A model generated the notes under the pieces. The model was not told where the DNA came from. It searched no databases and worked only from the letters and a program-made list of their open reading frames with translations. From UKL13-3 sp040387195 (GTDB lineage: Bacteria > Bacteroidota > Bacteroidia > UKL13-3), in contig JAZKEF010000011.1 of assembly GCA_040387195.1 (NCBI GenBank), positions 186,001 through 250,000 of the forward strand: a stretch of DNA of 64,000 nt. Direction: 5' to 3'. This document shows positions 26,073 to 34,611 of this stretch, piece by piece. Within the stretch, counting starts at the first letter, position 1. Each line of letters begins with the position of its first letter. Made by a program: the position numbers and the translations under genes.

Positions 26073-27227
26073 TTGGAATTTCCCGCAAGCATCAAATCAA
26101 AACTACCCAAAACAGGCACTACCATTTTTAGTGTGATGACAGCCTTAGCCAATGAGCACAATGCCATCAACATGGCGCAGGGCTTTCCCGATTTTTCCTG
26201 TTCCGAAAAATTGGTGACACTCGTGAACACTTACATGAAAAAGGGATTGAACCAATATGCACCCATGCCGGGCATCTTGCCTTTGCGGGAGCGTATTGCC
26301 GAAAAAACGGAATCCCTGTATTCGGCAGTATACAATCCGGAAACGGAAATCACCATTACACCCGGAGGCACACACGCCTTATACGCAGCCATTAGCGCTG
26401 TAGTGCGCGATGGAGATGAGGTGATTGTGCTCGAACCATGTTACGATTCATATGTTCCGGCCATTGAGCTGAACGGGGGACGTCCAGTTTTTTTTGAATT
26501 GAAATTTCCCGATTACAAAGTGGATTGGAATGAGCTCAAACGGTTGGTGAGTTATAAAACCAAAATGATCATCATCAATACTCCGCACAATCCTTCGGGT
26601 ACTATTCTTTCGGCTCAGGATATGCTCAAGCTGCAAAAGATTGTCGATAAAACTGAGATTGTGATTTTGAGTGATGAAGTATATGAACACATTATTTTTG
26701 ATGAAATAGAGCACCAGAGTGTAGCCCGTTATCCGAAACTTGCCGAACGCAGTATTATCGTTTCATCATTCGGTAAAACCTATCATACCACAGGTTGGAA
26801 GATGGGTTATGTATTGGCTCCTACTAACTTAATGGCCGAGTTTCGCAAGGTTCACCAGTTCATGGCCTTCAGCACCAATACACCCATTCAGTATGCCCTT
26901 GCCGATTTTATCCAGGATAAGGATGCATATCTGGAGCTGGGGAAATTCTATCAGGAAAAACGTGATTACTTCCAGCAACTTATCAAAGGCTCCAAGTTTA
27001 AGGTCCTGCCTTGTGTAGGGTCCTATTTTCAATCGCTCGGGTATTCCAAAATTACCCAGGAGAATGATGCCGAATATGCCAAGCGGTTAACCAAAGAACA
27101 TAAGATTGCCAGCATTCCCATATCCTCTTTCTACCATAAAAAAATAGATAACCACGTATTGCGTTTCTGTTTCGCCAAATCGAATGAAACGCTGGAAAAA
27201 GCTGCCGAGAAAATTTGCAAAATATGA
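26073..27227 (+). CDS. Methionine aminotransferase-like class I transaminase
   Basis: A 384-residue PLP fold type I enzyme like YbdL / kynurenine-oxoglutarate transaminase, which moves amino groups from glutamine, methionine or aromatics to keto acids. K235 in SSFGKTYHTTG is the PLP lysine; N173 in NTPHNPSG and D201-Y204 in SDEVYEH contact the cofactor. The N-terminus KLPKTGTTIFSVMTALANEHNAINMAQGFPD is typical. The start is TTG 26073; no suitable ATG precedes the conserved region. It overlaps the next gene by 4 bp (ATGA), pointing to a glutamine transaminase plus omega-amidase couple. Confidence 0.9.
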   Translation: MEFPASIKSKLPKTGTTIFSVMTALANEHNAINMAQGFPDFSCSEKLVTLVNTYMKKGLNQYAPMPGILPLRERIAEKTESLYSAVYNPETEITITPGGTHALYAAISAVVRDGDEVIVLEPCYDSYVPAIELNGGRPVFFELKFPDYKVDWNELKRLVSYKTKMIIINTPHNPSGTILSAQDMLKLQKIVDKTEIVILSDEVYEHIIFDEIEHQSVARYPKLAERSIIVSSFGKTYHTTGWKMGYVLAPTNLMAEFRKVHQFMAFSTNTPIQYALADFIQDKDAYLELGKFYQEKRDYFQQLIKGSKFKVLPCVGSYFQSLGYSKITQENDAEYAKRLTKEHKIASIPISSFYHKKIDNHVLRFCFAKSNETLEKAAEKICKI

Positions 27228-28006
27228 GTGACCTTACACTGACCATTATTCAAACACCCCTGCACTGGCAGGATGCTGCGCGAAACAGGGTAATGTTTTC
27301 AGAGTTGTTTTCAAAAGTTCAGCAACCCACCGCTGCAATCCTGTTGCCCGAAATGTTTTCAACCGGATTCAGCATGAATACCTCGCTGGCCGAAACCATG
27401 ACAGGTGAAACGGTTACCTGGATGAAAACGGAAGCTGCACGCTTAAACGTTCCCATTGCCGGAAGTATTATGATCAGTGAAGGTGATGTGGTTGTGAATC
27501 GTTTTGTGTGGATGAATCCCGATGGAACGACCCAACAATATGACAAACGCCACCTGTTCAGGATGGCTGATGAACACAATCATTTTACAGCCGGGACAGG
27601 TAAAATCATCATCAACTACAAAGGCTGGAATATCTGTCCGATGGTGTGTTACGATTTACGTTTTCCGGTGTGGATGCGCAGAACAACTGAATGTGACTAT
27701 GATGCTATTGTGATTGTTGCCAACTGGCCGCAACGCAGAGAATCGCATTGGAGAGCATTATTGCAGGCACGGGCCATTGAAAACCAAAGTTATGTAATTG
27801 CTGTTAACAGATCGGGGGCCGATGGAAATGATATTGAGTACAGTGGATTCAGCGGGTTGATTTCACCAAAGGGGGAGTGGATTACCGAGCTTGCACACGA
27901 TTCTTTTGTGCAAAACGTTACCTTACAGAAACAAGAGGTAACCGATTGGCGAACAGCCTTCCCCGCATGGCAGGATGCCGATGTATTTACCTTAAGGGAA
28001 TTTTAA
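27224..28006 (+). CDS. Omega-amidase (YafV/Nit2-like nitrilase family)
   Basis: A 260-residue carbon-nitrogen hydrolase. The catalytic triad is E43 (LLPEMFSTGF), K108 (QYDKRHLFRM) and C142 (CPMVCYDLRFPVW), followed by IVIVANWPQRR and LQARAIENQSYVIAVNR. Family members hydrolyse alpha-ketoglutaramate or alpha-ketosuccinamate, removing the product of glutamine transamination. Its 4-bp overlap with the aminotransferase implies translational coupling. The pair fits the last step of methionine salvage, where ketomethylthiobutyrate is re-aminated using glutamine. Confidence 0.92.
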   Translation: MSDLTLTIIQTPLHWQDAARNRVMFSELFSKVQQPTAAILLPEMFSTGFSMNTSLAETMTGETVTWMKTEAARLNVPIAGSIMISEGDVVVNRFVWMNPDGTTQQYDKRHLFRMADEHNHFTAGTGKIIINYKGWNICPMVCYDLRFPVWMRRTTECDYDAIVIVANWPQRRESHWRALLQARAIENQSYVIAVNRSGADGNDIEYSGFSGLISPKGEWITELAHDSFVQNVTLQKQEVTDWRTAFPAWQDADVFTLREF

Positions 28007-28046
28007 CAAAAAATTTGCAACTTTACAGACTAGGTTCGCATCCTCT

Positions 28047-28095
28047 TTAATAGTTAATAGTTAATAGTTAATAGTTAATAGTTAATAGTTAATAG
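28047..28095. repeat. Perfect (TTAATAG)7 tandem repeat
   Basis: Seven identical, uninterrupted copies of TTAATAG, 49 bp, ending 39 bp before the DUF1573 start. It is the only exact array among the heptad tracts of this window and the most likely to vary in copy number. Confidence 0.9.
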
Positions 28096-28134
28096 CTGGT
28101 AAACAATAAGAAGAGATTTAATAAAAATAAGAGA

Positions 28135-29250
28135 ATGAAATACTTTGGTACATTGATATTGGTTGGAATATTGTGGTTGAATGGAATGGCTCAATCGGGA
28201 AAGAAGAATATGGGAGGCTCTATTAAGTTTGTGGAAGAGAAGTTTAATTTTGGAGAAGTAAAAGAGGAAAGGGGAGATGTTACCCATGAATTTACATTTA
28301 CCAATGTGGGTAAAGGACCGCTGCGTATTCTAAATGTACTTACAACTTGCGGTTGCACTACATCCGACTGGACACAAACAGCAATCAATCCCGGTGAAAA
28401 GGGGTATGTGAAAGCTACGTTTGATCCACGAAACAGACCCGGACGTTTTTCAAGAACCCTAACCATCATTACCAATGGAAGTCCCGAAAGTGCGGTCTTA
28501 ACCGTTGAAGGGTATGTAGGTTCGGCAAACAGGGAGATGTTGAATATGTTTCCGCACGAAAGCGGAAATTTACGCTTCTCGGCCAAAGAATTTAACCTTC
28601 AGGCACTCAAGGAAGATAAGATAGATTCACTCTGGTTGGGAGTGTATAATCCTACCAAACAAAACATGATTATCCGCGCAGCAATTTCTCCTTACCCAAT
28701 GCGGGTGGAAGTGCGTAATTTATTGCTGGCACCCGAATCGGGCGATAATATCCTGATGACTTACAATGGCGCTATGACCAAACAATTAGGCCCAAGAAAA
28801 GACACGGTTTGGTTTGTTACCAGTGATGATACTATTCCCAATAAATTTATGCTGGTTAAAGTGAATGTGGTGCAGAACTTTGACAAACTCACTGCCGACC
28901 AAAAACTGAAAGCACCCGTTATTTCGGTGCTGAAGAATACAGCCAATATCGGTGAATTGTACCTTGGCGAAACAGGCTCTTATACCTTTGAAATAACTAA
29001 TAAAGGAAAATCGGATCTGGTTATCCGCAGGCTGATGGGAGCTGATGCTTCCATTTCCGGAAAAGCATCGTCAGCAGTTGTTAAAAAGGGAGGTAAGGCC
29101 AAAATTACAGTTTCGCTCAATAGCAAAAATTTACATGGCCCGGTTGAAAAATCGTTATCTGTTATCACCAACGATCCGGCCAATAGCATCATGGTATTAA
29201 AAGTTGCAGCAAAAGTGGTGATCCCCGGTATTGAACAGATAGGCAACTAA
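28135..29250 (+). CDS. Secreted DUF1573-domain protein
   Basis: 371 residues with signal peptide MKYFGTLILVGILWLNGMAQ. The first DUF1573 unit (about 33-125) shows FNFGEVKEERGDVTHEFTFTNVG, the CGC motif in LNVLTTCGCTTSDW, and PGEKGYVKATFDP. A second, weaker unit starts at about 265 with ANIGELYLGETGSYTFEITNKGKSDLVIRRL. These immunoglobulin-like domains are widespread in this phylum and their function is unknown. A (TTAATAG)7 repeat occupies the promoter region, so expression may change with repeat number (inference). HtrA follows in the same direction with its own promoter. Confidence 0.88.
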   Translation: MKYFGTLILVGILWLNGMAQSGKKNMGGSIKFVEEKFNFGEVKEERGDVTHEFTFTNVGKGPLRILNVLTTCGCTTSDWTQTAINPGEKGYVKATFDPRNRPGRFSRTLTIITNGSPESAVLTVEGYVGSANREMLNMFPHESGNLRFSAKEFNLQALKEDKIDSLWLGVYNPTKQNMIIRAAISPYPMRVEVRNLLLAPESGDNILMTYNGAMTKQLGPRKDTVWFVTSDDTIPNKFMLVKVNVVQNFDKLTADQKLKAPVISVLKNTANIGELYLGETGSYTFEITNKGKSDLVIRRLMGADASISGKASSAVVKKGGKAKITVSLNSKNLHGPVEKSLSVITNDPANSIMVLKVAAKVVIPGIEQIGN

Positions 29251-29253
29251 CAC

Positions 29254-29284
29254 TTGACTTGTACCCTGACTCTTTTTATTTTCG
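29254..29284 (+). promoter_or_regulatory. Promoter of htrA
   Basis: TTG at 29254-29256 and TATTTTCG at 29277-29284 are 20 bp apart, the normal -33/-7 spacing of the Bacteroidota primary sigma factor. It lies within 35 bp of the DUF1573 stop. Confidence 0.55.
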
Positions 29285-29325
29285 CAAAACGAATTCAATT
29301 AATTTTTTAAGACAGTAATCTTGTT

Positions 29326-30777
29326 ATGAAAAAACTATGGATAGTTGGCGCCCTTGCTTTTGCAAGCGGCATTTTAGGAGCATTCACCTTTCATGTATTG
29401 ATGCCTAAACGTGTGGTCTTGCAACAAGCCGTGTCACAGCAATCTACGGAAACCGGAGAAGTGAATCAGGTAAACTACAAGAATGCATTGGCATCCAGCG
29501 AGGATTTTATCAAGGCATCGCAGGTGGCAACCCCATGTGTAGTGTTTATCAAAACCGTTAGTCAACAACAGCAAATGAGCACTGATCCGTTTTTTGATTT
29601 TTGGTCGAACATGGATTTTTTTGGCAGACGCGGACCCGTAACCAGTTCGGGGTCGGGTGTGATCATCAGCAAGGACGGTTATATTGTAACCAATCTGCAT
29701 GTGGTAAAAGATGCCGAGCAAATAGAAGTAATTACCAACAACAACAAACATTCGTACAAAGCCAAACTCATCGGCATTGATGCTTCAACCGACTTAGCCC
29801 TTATCAAAATTGAAGGAGCCAATATGCAACACATTGTTTTCGGGAATTCGGATGATGTGAAAATTGGAGAGTGGGTATTGGCCGTAGGTAATCCATTTAA
29901 TTTAACATCAACCGTTACCGCAGGAATTGTAAGTGCGAAAGGGCGTAATATCAATATCGTAAACAGCAAGTTTCCAATTGAATCTTTCATCCAGACCGAT
30001 GCTGCCATCAATCCAGGAAACAGTGGTGGTGCATTGGTGAACACCAATGGTGAACTGGTGGGAATCAATACTGCTATTGCCTCCAATACAGGTTCATACA
30101 ATGGTTATGGATTCGCTATTCCGGTGAACATCGTTCAAAAAATTGTAAAGGATTTGGTTGAGTTTAGTGAAGTACAGCGTGGCTTTACCGGACTGGAAGT
30201 AAAAGATATTGATGCACCACTTGCCAATAAACTCAATATCAATGATAACCTGGGAGTATACGTGGTATCAGTATTGGCTGAAGGACCAAGCGATGCTGCC
30301 GGTGTGAAACCCGGTGATCTGGTAATTAAGGTGAACGAGAAACTGATTGACAGCAAAGCCATCTTCGATGAACAGATAAGTTATACCCGCCCCGGTGATA
30401 AGGTAAAATTGACGCTGTTGCGCTCGGGTAAAGAAACAGAGCTCTACATTAAACTCATCAACCGCGAAGGTAACACTGCCATTATGCGCAAAAATACAGT
30501 CAGCAGTCCTTCACTGGGAGCCGACTTCCAGCCGGTATCCAAAGTGGAAGCCGAAAGGTATGGAATAAAAGCCGGTATCAAGGTAAGCAATATCAGAGGC
30601 GGAAAATTCCGCCAGATGAATATCCCTGAGGATTTTATTATTACCTCTTTCAATAAAAAGGAATACAACAATGCCGAAGAGTTTATTAAAGACTTTGACA
30701 AAACCAGAGGACAATTGTTAATCGAAGGGTTATATGCAAATGGCAGTCGTGGGTTCTATTCATTTTATACGTATTAG
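29326..30777 (+). CDS. HtrA/DegP-type periplasmic serine protease
   Basis: 483 residues: signal anchor MKKLWIVGALAFASGILGAF, a trypsin-like domain with triad H125 (TNLHVVKDA), D156 (STDLALIKI) and S233 (NPGNSGGAL), PDZ1 at about 285-375 (GVYVVSVLAEGPSDAAGVKPGDLVIKVN) and a degenerate PDZ2 at about 395-483. The architecture is that of an envelope quality-control protease and chaperone. Length and domain order match DegP/DegQ relatives of the phylum. A hairpin with a T-run follows the gene. Confidence 0.95.
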   Translation: MKKLWIVGALAFASGILGAFTFHVLMPKRVVLQQAVSQQSTETGEVNQVNYKNALASSEDFIKASQVATPCVVFIKTVSQQQQMSTDPFFDFWSNMDFFGRRGPVTSSGSGVIISKDGYIVTNLHVVKDAEQIEVITNNNKHSYKAKLIGIDASTDLALIKIEGANMQHIVFGNSDDVKIGEWVLAVGNPFNLTSTVTAGIVSAKGRNINIVNSKFPIESFIQTDAAINPGNSGGALVNTNGELVGINTAIASNTGSYNGYGFAIPVNIVQKIVKDLVEFSEVQRGFTGLEVKDIDAPLANKLNINDNLGVYVVSVLAEGPSDAAGVKPGDLVIKVNEKLIDSKAIFDEQISYTRPGDKVKLTLLRSGKETELYIKLINREGNTAIMRKNTVSSPSLGADFQPVSKVEAERYGIKAGIKVSNIRGGKFRQMNIPEDFIITSFNKKEYNNAEEFIKDFDKTRGQLLIEGLYANGSRGFYSFYTY

Positions 30778-30801
30778 TGGAGAGCCGCAAAAGGGCAACA
30801 A

Positions 30802-30827
30802 AAATATTCAAGCTTTGATATTTTTTT
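30802..30827 (+). terminator. Terminator after htrA
   Basis: AAATATTCAAG faces CTTTGATATTT (9 of 11 paired positions) and is followed by a T-run. The remaining gap to 30935 shows only two copies of TCAATTA. Confidence 0.5.
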
Positions 30828-30935
30828 CTTTCCTGGGGACTTTGGTTATCTGTTTACCCCTTAATGGAATATGACCAAAATTTGTTTGTATTCCTTTCAA
30901 TTATCAATTAACCTTGCAACGCAATTAAGCAAAGA

Positions 30936-31115
30936 ATGAATCATTTAGAACAAGCAAAAGATAAACCGTTGGAATGTCCTGTGCCACATCAGCAGCGCAA
31001 AGGGCTTATGGTTTGGTTCAAACGCCTCGGCTGGGCAGGATTTCTGTTCTTCTTAATCAAGGGGCTGTTATGGCTTATTGTGCCGTATCTTATTGCTAAG
31101 GGTTTTTTTCAATAA
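30936..31115 (+). CDS. 59-residue membrane protein before nth
   Basis: A short ORF starting MNHLEQAKDKPLECPVP, followed by a basic turn (HQQRKG, WFKRLG) and one long hydrophobic helix, WAGFLFFLIKGLLWLIVPYL, about residues 34-53, ending IAKGFFQ. The cytoplasmic N-terminus and positive-inside residues are coherent, and TAA is 21 bp before nth. I recall similar WFKRLGWAGFLFFLIKGLLWL-type sequences as small conserved proteins of this phylum, but know no function. Confidence 0.65.
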   Translation: MNHLEQAKDKPLECPVPHQQRKGLMVWFKRLGWAGFLFFLIKGLLWLIVPYLIAKGFFQ

Positions 31116-31136
31116 GATTGCATTTCTTTGTGATAC

Positions 31137-31787
31137 ATGACACGCAAAGAACGTTACGAACAATTCATCCAATATTTTTCTGAACATCAACCCGAAGCGG
31201 AAACGGAGTTATTTTATGAAAATCCCTATCAGTTGCTGGTGGCGGTAATTCTCTCAGCCCAGTGCACGGATAAGCGTGTAAACATGACCACTCCGGCCAT
31301 TTTTAAAGAATTTCCAACTCCCGAAAAACTGGCCGATGCGGAATTTGAAGACGTATTTGCGTTGATTCGGAGTATCAGTTACCCAAACAATAAAGCAAAA
31401 CATTTGATAGGCATGGCCCAAATGCTGGTCAAAGATTTTGGCAGTGAGGTGCCGTCAACCATAGAAGAGTTGGTGAAAATGCCGGGAGTAGGCAGGAAAA
31501 CAGCCAATGTAATAGCCTCGGTTATTTTTAACCAGCCGGCAATGGCTGTTGATACACATGTATTCAGGGTTTCGGCCCGGTTAGGACTTACCTTAAATGC
31601 CAAAAACCCCAAGCAGACAGAAGATCAGTTGATGCAGTTTATTCCTGAACAATATGTGGCAAGAGCTCATCACTGGCTCATTTTGCATGGACGATATGTT
31701 TGTTTGGCCCGCAACCCTAAATGCCCCGAATGTAAAATCAGCAGCTTTTGTAAATCGTATAAAAAATTGGTAAAGCCCTATTTGTGA
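31137..31787 (+). CDS. nth: Endonuclease III
   Basis: A 216-residue DNA glycosylase/AP lyase for oxidised pyrimidines. The helix-hairpin-helix is LVKMPGVGRKTANVI with catalytic K121; D139 is in AVDTHVFRV. The [4Fe-4S] cluster ligands C189, C196, C199 and C205 keep the C-X6-C-X2-C-X5-C spacing. Full length for the family. Its last ten bases overlap the end of the DUF7009 gene on the opposite strand. Confidence 0.97.
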   Translation: MTRKERYEQFIQYFSEHQPEAETELFYENPYQLLVAVILSAQCTDKRVNMTTPAIFKEFPTPEKLADAEFEDVFALIRSISYPNNKAKHLIGMAQMLVKDFGSEVPSTIEELVKMPGVGRKTANVIASVIFNQPAMAVDTHVFRVSARLGLTLNAKNPKQTEDQLMQFIPEQYVARAHHWLILHGRYVCLARNPKCPECKISSFCKSYKKLVKPYL

Positions 31788-32149
31788 AACTCTGCCATTG
31801 GATTAGGGTAATTGTCGCTTTGGTCTTCAGTAGTATTATCCAGGCACACAAAGTCTTTTTCAAGTAATAAATACAAAGATTCCCCATCAGGCAAAGGCAT
31901 ATTGCTTTCGTATCCCACACGTTCTGTGGCCAGCCATTCTTCCGCCCATTTTACCGGCATCTTCATGGTAACTTTGTTGTTCTCAAATGAAGCCGACAAG
32001 GCATCCTGTTCACTTTGCTGCAATGCATACGTGAGGTTGGCGGTACCGAATGAAGTATGTTCTTCCAAATATCCTTCTACGCCAAAACGGTCAACCTCCG
32101 AGCGGGTTAAACGTACACGAATGGAATTTCCTTTGATACGAATTTTCAT
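31778..32149 (-). CDS. DUF7009-like small protein
   Basis: A 123-residue soluble protein beginning MKIRIKGNSIRVRLTRSEVDRF, a hallmark of a small conserved family (DUF7009) in this phylum. A middle strand-rich part (LTYALQQSEQDALSASFENNKVTMKMP) and an acidic end (FVCLDNTTEDQSDNYPNPMAEFHK) follow. No catalytic motif is visible and the function is unknown. It is transcribed divergently from the aldehyde dehydrogenase, and both genes share an identical 19-nt element 13 bp upstream of their start codons. Confidence 0.78.
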   Translation of the reverse strand: MKIRIKGNSIRVRLTRSEVDRFGVEGYLEEHTSFGTANLTYALQQSEQDALSASFENNKVTMKMPVKWAEEWLATERVGYESNMPLPDGESLYLLLEKDFVCLDNTTEDQSDNYPNPMAEFHK

Positions 32150-32162
32150 GGCACTAATGTAG

Positions 32163-32306
32163 GGAATTTGTTGAGTATGTTAATTATTTCGCCAGGTTAA
32201 TAGTGACAAATCTCAAGACTTGATAAACATTGACAATGCCTAATCCCCTAATCTCAAATTAACATGCCCAACATTATTAACACATTCAACATACTCAACA
32301 AATTCC
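32163..32306. repeat. 19-bp inverted repeat and 9-bp array between divergent genes
   Basis: GGAATTTGTTGAGTATGTT (32163-32181) is the exact inverse of AACATACTCAACAAATTCC (32288-32306), 106 bp apart. Each copy lies 13 bp before the adjacent ATG (32149 leftward, 32320 rightward). The right copy ends a run of five 9-bp units that all finish in AACA (32256-32300). Two such units are visible on the left. Confidence 0.8.
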
Positions 32307-32307
32307 G

Positions 32308-32315
32308 TATTTTCG
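32308..32315 (+). promoter_or_regulatory. -7 element of the aldehyde dehydrogenase gene
   Basis: TATTTTCG ends four bases before ATG 32320, implying a near-leaderless mRNA. The divergent gene has TACATTAG in the equivalent place (32161-32154). Confidence 0.4.
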
Positions 32316-32319
32316 CTGC

Positions 32320-33765
32320 ATGCAAAAAATTCAGAACTATATCGATGGGGCATTAGTTGAGCCGGCATCCAAACAGTATATTGATAATTTTGATCCGTCA
32401 ACAGGTACTGTATATTCATTATGTCCCGATAGTGATGAACGTGATGTTGATAATGCCTACAAAGCTGCCGAAGCCGCTTTTTTGGGCTGGAGCAATACTC
32501 CTGCTGATAAACGCAGTAAAGTGATGTTGCGGATTGCTGAGTTACTCGAAAGGAACCTGGATAAATTTGCCGAAGCAGAAACCATTGACCAGGGAAAACC
32601 GTTGTGGTTATCTAAAAATGGGGAGATTCCCCGTGCCATCAGCAATATTCATTTTTTTGGAACCGCAATCGAACATTATGCCAGTGAAGCACATCCTATG
32701 GGGGAACACGCCATTAACTATACAACCCGCACACCCATTGGTGTTGTAGGCTGTATCTCACCATGGAACTTGCCGTTGTATTTGTTTACCTGGAAAATAG
32801 CTCCGGCCATTGCATCCGGAAATTGTGTAGTAGCCAAACCTTCGGAAGTAACCCCCATGACTGCTTTTTTGCTAAGTGAAATTTGTATTGAAGCCGGATT
32901 GCCGAAAGGAGTATTGAACATTGTACACGGCCTCGGACCAAAGGTAGGAAGTGCCATGACGGTGCATCCGGGAATTAAAGCCATTTCATTTACGGGTGGT
33001 ACCAAAACCGGTGCCGAGATTGCCCGTATTGCCGCTCCAATGTTCAAAAAACTATCCCTGGAACTGGGAGGCAAAAACCCGAACATGATATTTGCAGATT
33101 GTGATTTTGATAAAATGCTTACCGAAACGGTTCGCTCATCATTCCTCAACCAGGGTGAAATTTGTTTGTGTGGTTCCCGCATTTTTGTAGAACGTCCGAT
33201 TTATGAAAAATTTAAAAAGGCATTCGTTGAAAAGGTCAAAGCCGAACTTGTTGTAGGAGATCCATTGGCCGCTCAAACCAAAACAGGAGCTATTGTTAGT
33301 CATATGCATTTCGAAAAAGTATTGAGTTATATTGAACTTGCTAAACAGGAGGGAGGAACCATTTTGTGTGGAGGCAAGGCTATTCAACCCGAAGGTAGAT
33401 GCGCTACAGGATGGTTTATTGAACCTACCGTAATAGAAGGTTTAGCTTATGATTGCCGCACCAACCAGGAAGAAATATTTGGCCCCGTTGTAACCATTAC
33501 ACCTTTTGATACTGAAGAAGAGGTGTTGATGATGGCGAACTCAACCGAGTATGGTTTGGCAAGCGTATTATGGACCGAAAACCTAACACGGGCACATAGA
33601 ATGGCCGGAAAAATTAAAGCCGGAATTGTTTGGATCAACTGTTGGCTGTTGCGCGACTTACGCACTCCGTTTGGTGGAGTAAAAAGCAGTGGGGTAGGCC
33701 GTGAAGGTGGTTGGGAAGCTTTGCGATTTTTTACGGAAGCTAAAAATGTATGTATAAAGCTCTAG
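32320..33765 (+). CDS. Aldehyde dehydrogenase, aminomuconate-semialdehyde type
   Basis: A 481-residue NAD-dependent aldehyde dehydrogenase. C282 (NQGEICLCGSR) aligns with the catalytic cysteine and E248 (LSLELGGKNP) with the general base; SPWNLPLYLFTWKIAPAIASGN and SFTGGTKTG bind NAD. The C-terminal WLLRDLRTPFGGVKSSGVGREGGWEALRFF run, with RDLRTPFGG, is characteristic of the ALDH8 / 2-aminomuconate or hydroxymuconate semialdehyde group, suggesting late tryptophan (kynurenine) degradation. No other gene of that route is nearby, so the substrate is tentative. It ends two bases before the opposing methyltransferase stop. Confidence 0.88.
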   Translation: MQKIQNYIDGALVEPASKQYIDNFDPSTGTVYSLCPDSDERDVDNAYKAAEAAFLGWSNTPADKRSKVMLRIAELLERNLDKFAEAETIDQGKPLWLSKNGEIPRAISNIHFFGTAIEHYASEAHPMGEHAINYTTRTPIGVVGCISPWNLPLYLFTWKIAPAIASGNCVVAKPSEVTPMTAFLLSEICIEAGLPKGVLNIVHGLGPKVGSAMTVHPGIKAISFTGGTKTGAEIARIAAPMFKKLSLELGGKNPNMIFADCDFDKMLTETVRSSFLNQGEICLCGSRIFVERPIYEKFKKAFVEKVKAELVVGDPLAAQTKTGAIVSHMHFEKVLSYIELAKQEGGTILCGGKAIQPEGRCATGWFIEPTVIEGLAYDCRTNQEEIFGPVVTITPFDTEEEVLMMANSTEYGLASVLWTENLTRAHRMAGKIKAGIVWINCWLLRDLRTPFGGVKSSGVGREGGWEALRFFTEAKNVCIKL

Positions 33766-33767
33766 GA

Positions 33768-34526
33768 TTACACTCCTATAGCTAATCTTATTTTACTTAC
33801 AAGGCTGTGTTGTGGCTTTTCATAGCTGTTTACACCATCTGTTTTTTGCCAGATCGAAAAATACTCAAGCTTGTTGTGCTCACCTATATTTTCCATTACG
33901 AGCTGCGCATGTATCCCAAGTTTCTCAAAGCAGGTGAGCAGAAACTGTTGAAACGAACCAGAGTCCCAAACGTGTGCATGTTCTCTCCTGTTTTTGACAC
34001 TGATAATTGCCTGCTGTAATTCTGCTTCGGATTTCTCCAATACTTCGGGATGCACCCCTTTAATAAAGTCTAAATAATGGTCATCGGTAACTTCCGTAAC
34101 TTTCTGTTCGTATTCCGACCATAAATGTGCAAAAGGAGTGAGGTCGCGTTTTCGGTCGAACGTATAATTTTTATCGGGTGCAGCAATCAATATCAATCCC
34201 CCCTTTTTGCATACCCTGAAAAGTTCGTCCACTACATTGATCGGGTTGGCTACGTGTTCAATCACATGACTTAAAATTACAAAATCATATACCTCATTCC
34301 CTATACTTTTTAAGCCGCTTTTATCAAGGTCGATAATATATTTTACATCAACAAGTTTGCTTCCGTCTATTTCAGGGAAAAGTTTTTTTGCTTCCTCCTT
34401 TGAAATAGCATCTGCATAGTCAACGTCACAACCGGTTGGTAGAATTGTATGTTCGTGCAGTGCACCAATTTCCAAGCCCTTACCACGCATTAATTTCCAA
34501 CCTAATTTTCGGTGACTTAAATTCAT
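33768..34526 (-). CDS. Class I SAM-dependent methyltransferase
   Basis: 252 residues. Motif I is GLEIGALHEHTILPTG (about 17-32), an acidic strand DVKYIIDLDK follows, motif II/III is YDFVILSHVIEHVANPINVVDELFRV and a post-strand is GGLILIAAPDKNYTFDRKRDLTPF. The GLEIGALH and HLWSEY forms occur in methyltransferases beside glycan and surface-polysaccharide loci (inference). Glycosyltransferase genes lie 0.7 kb to the right in the same direction but with a DinB-like gene between. The start may be MNLSHRKLGW at 34526. Confidence 0.8.
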   Translation of the reverse strand: MNLSHRKLGWKLMRGKGLEIGALHEHTILPTGCDVDYADAISKEEAKKLFPEIDGSKLVDVKYIIDLDKSGLKSIGNEVYDFVILSHVIEHVANPINVVDELFRVCKKGGLILIAAPDKNYTFDRKRDLTPFAHLWSEYEQKVTEVTDDHYLDFIKGVHPEVLEKSEAELQQAIISVKNRREHAHVWDSGSFQQFLLTCFEKLGIHAQLVMENIGEHNKLEYFSIWQKTDGVNSYEKPQHSLVSKIRLAIGV

Positions 34527-34611
34527 AATTTATCGTATTTACCTGCAATATTATTCGATTTAAGTAATTATCAATTATCAATACTATCTTTACGCTAGTA
34601 AATTATAGACT

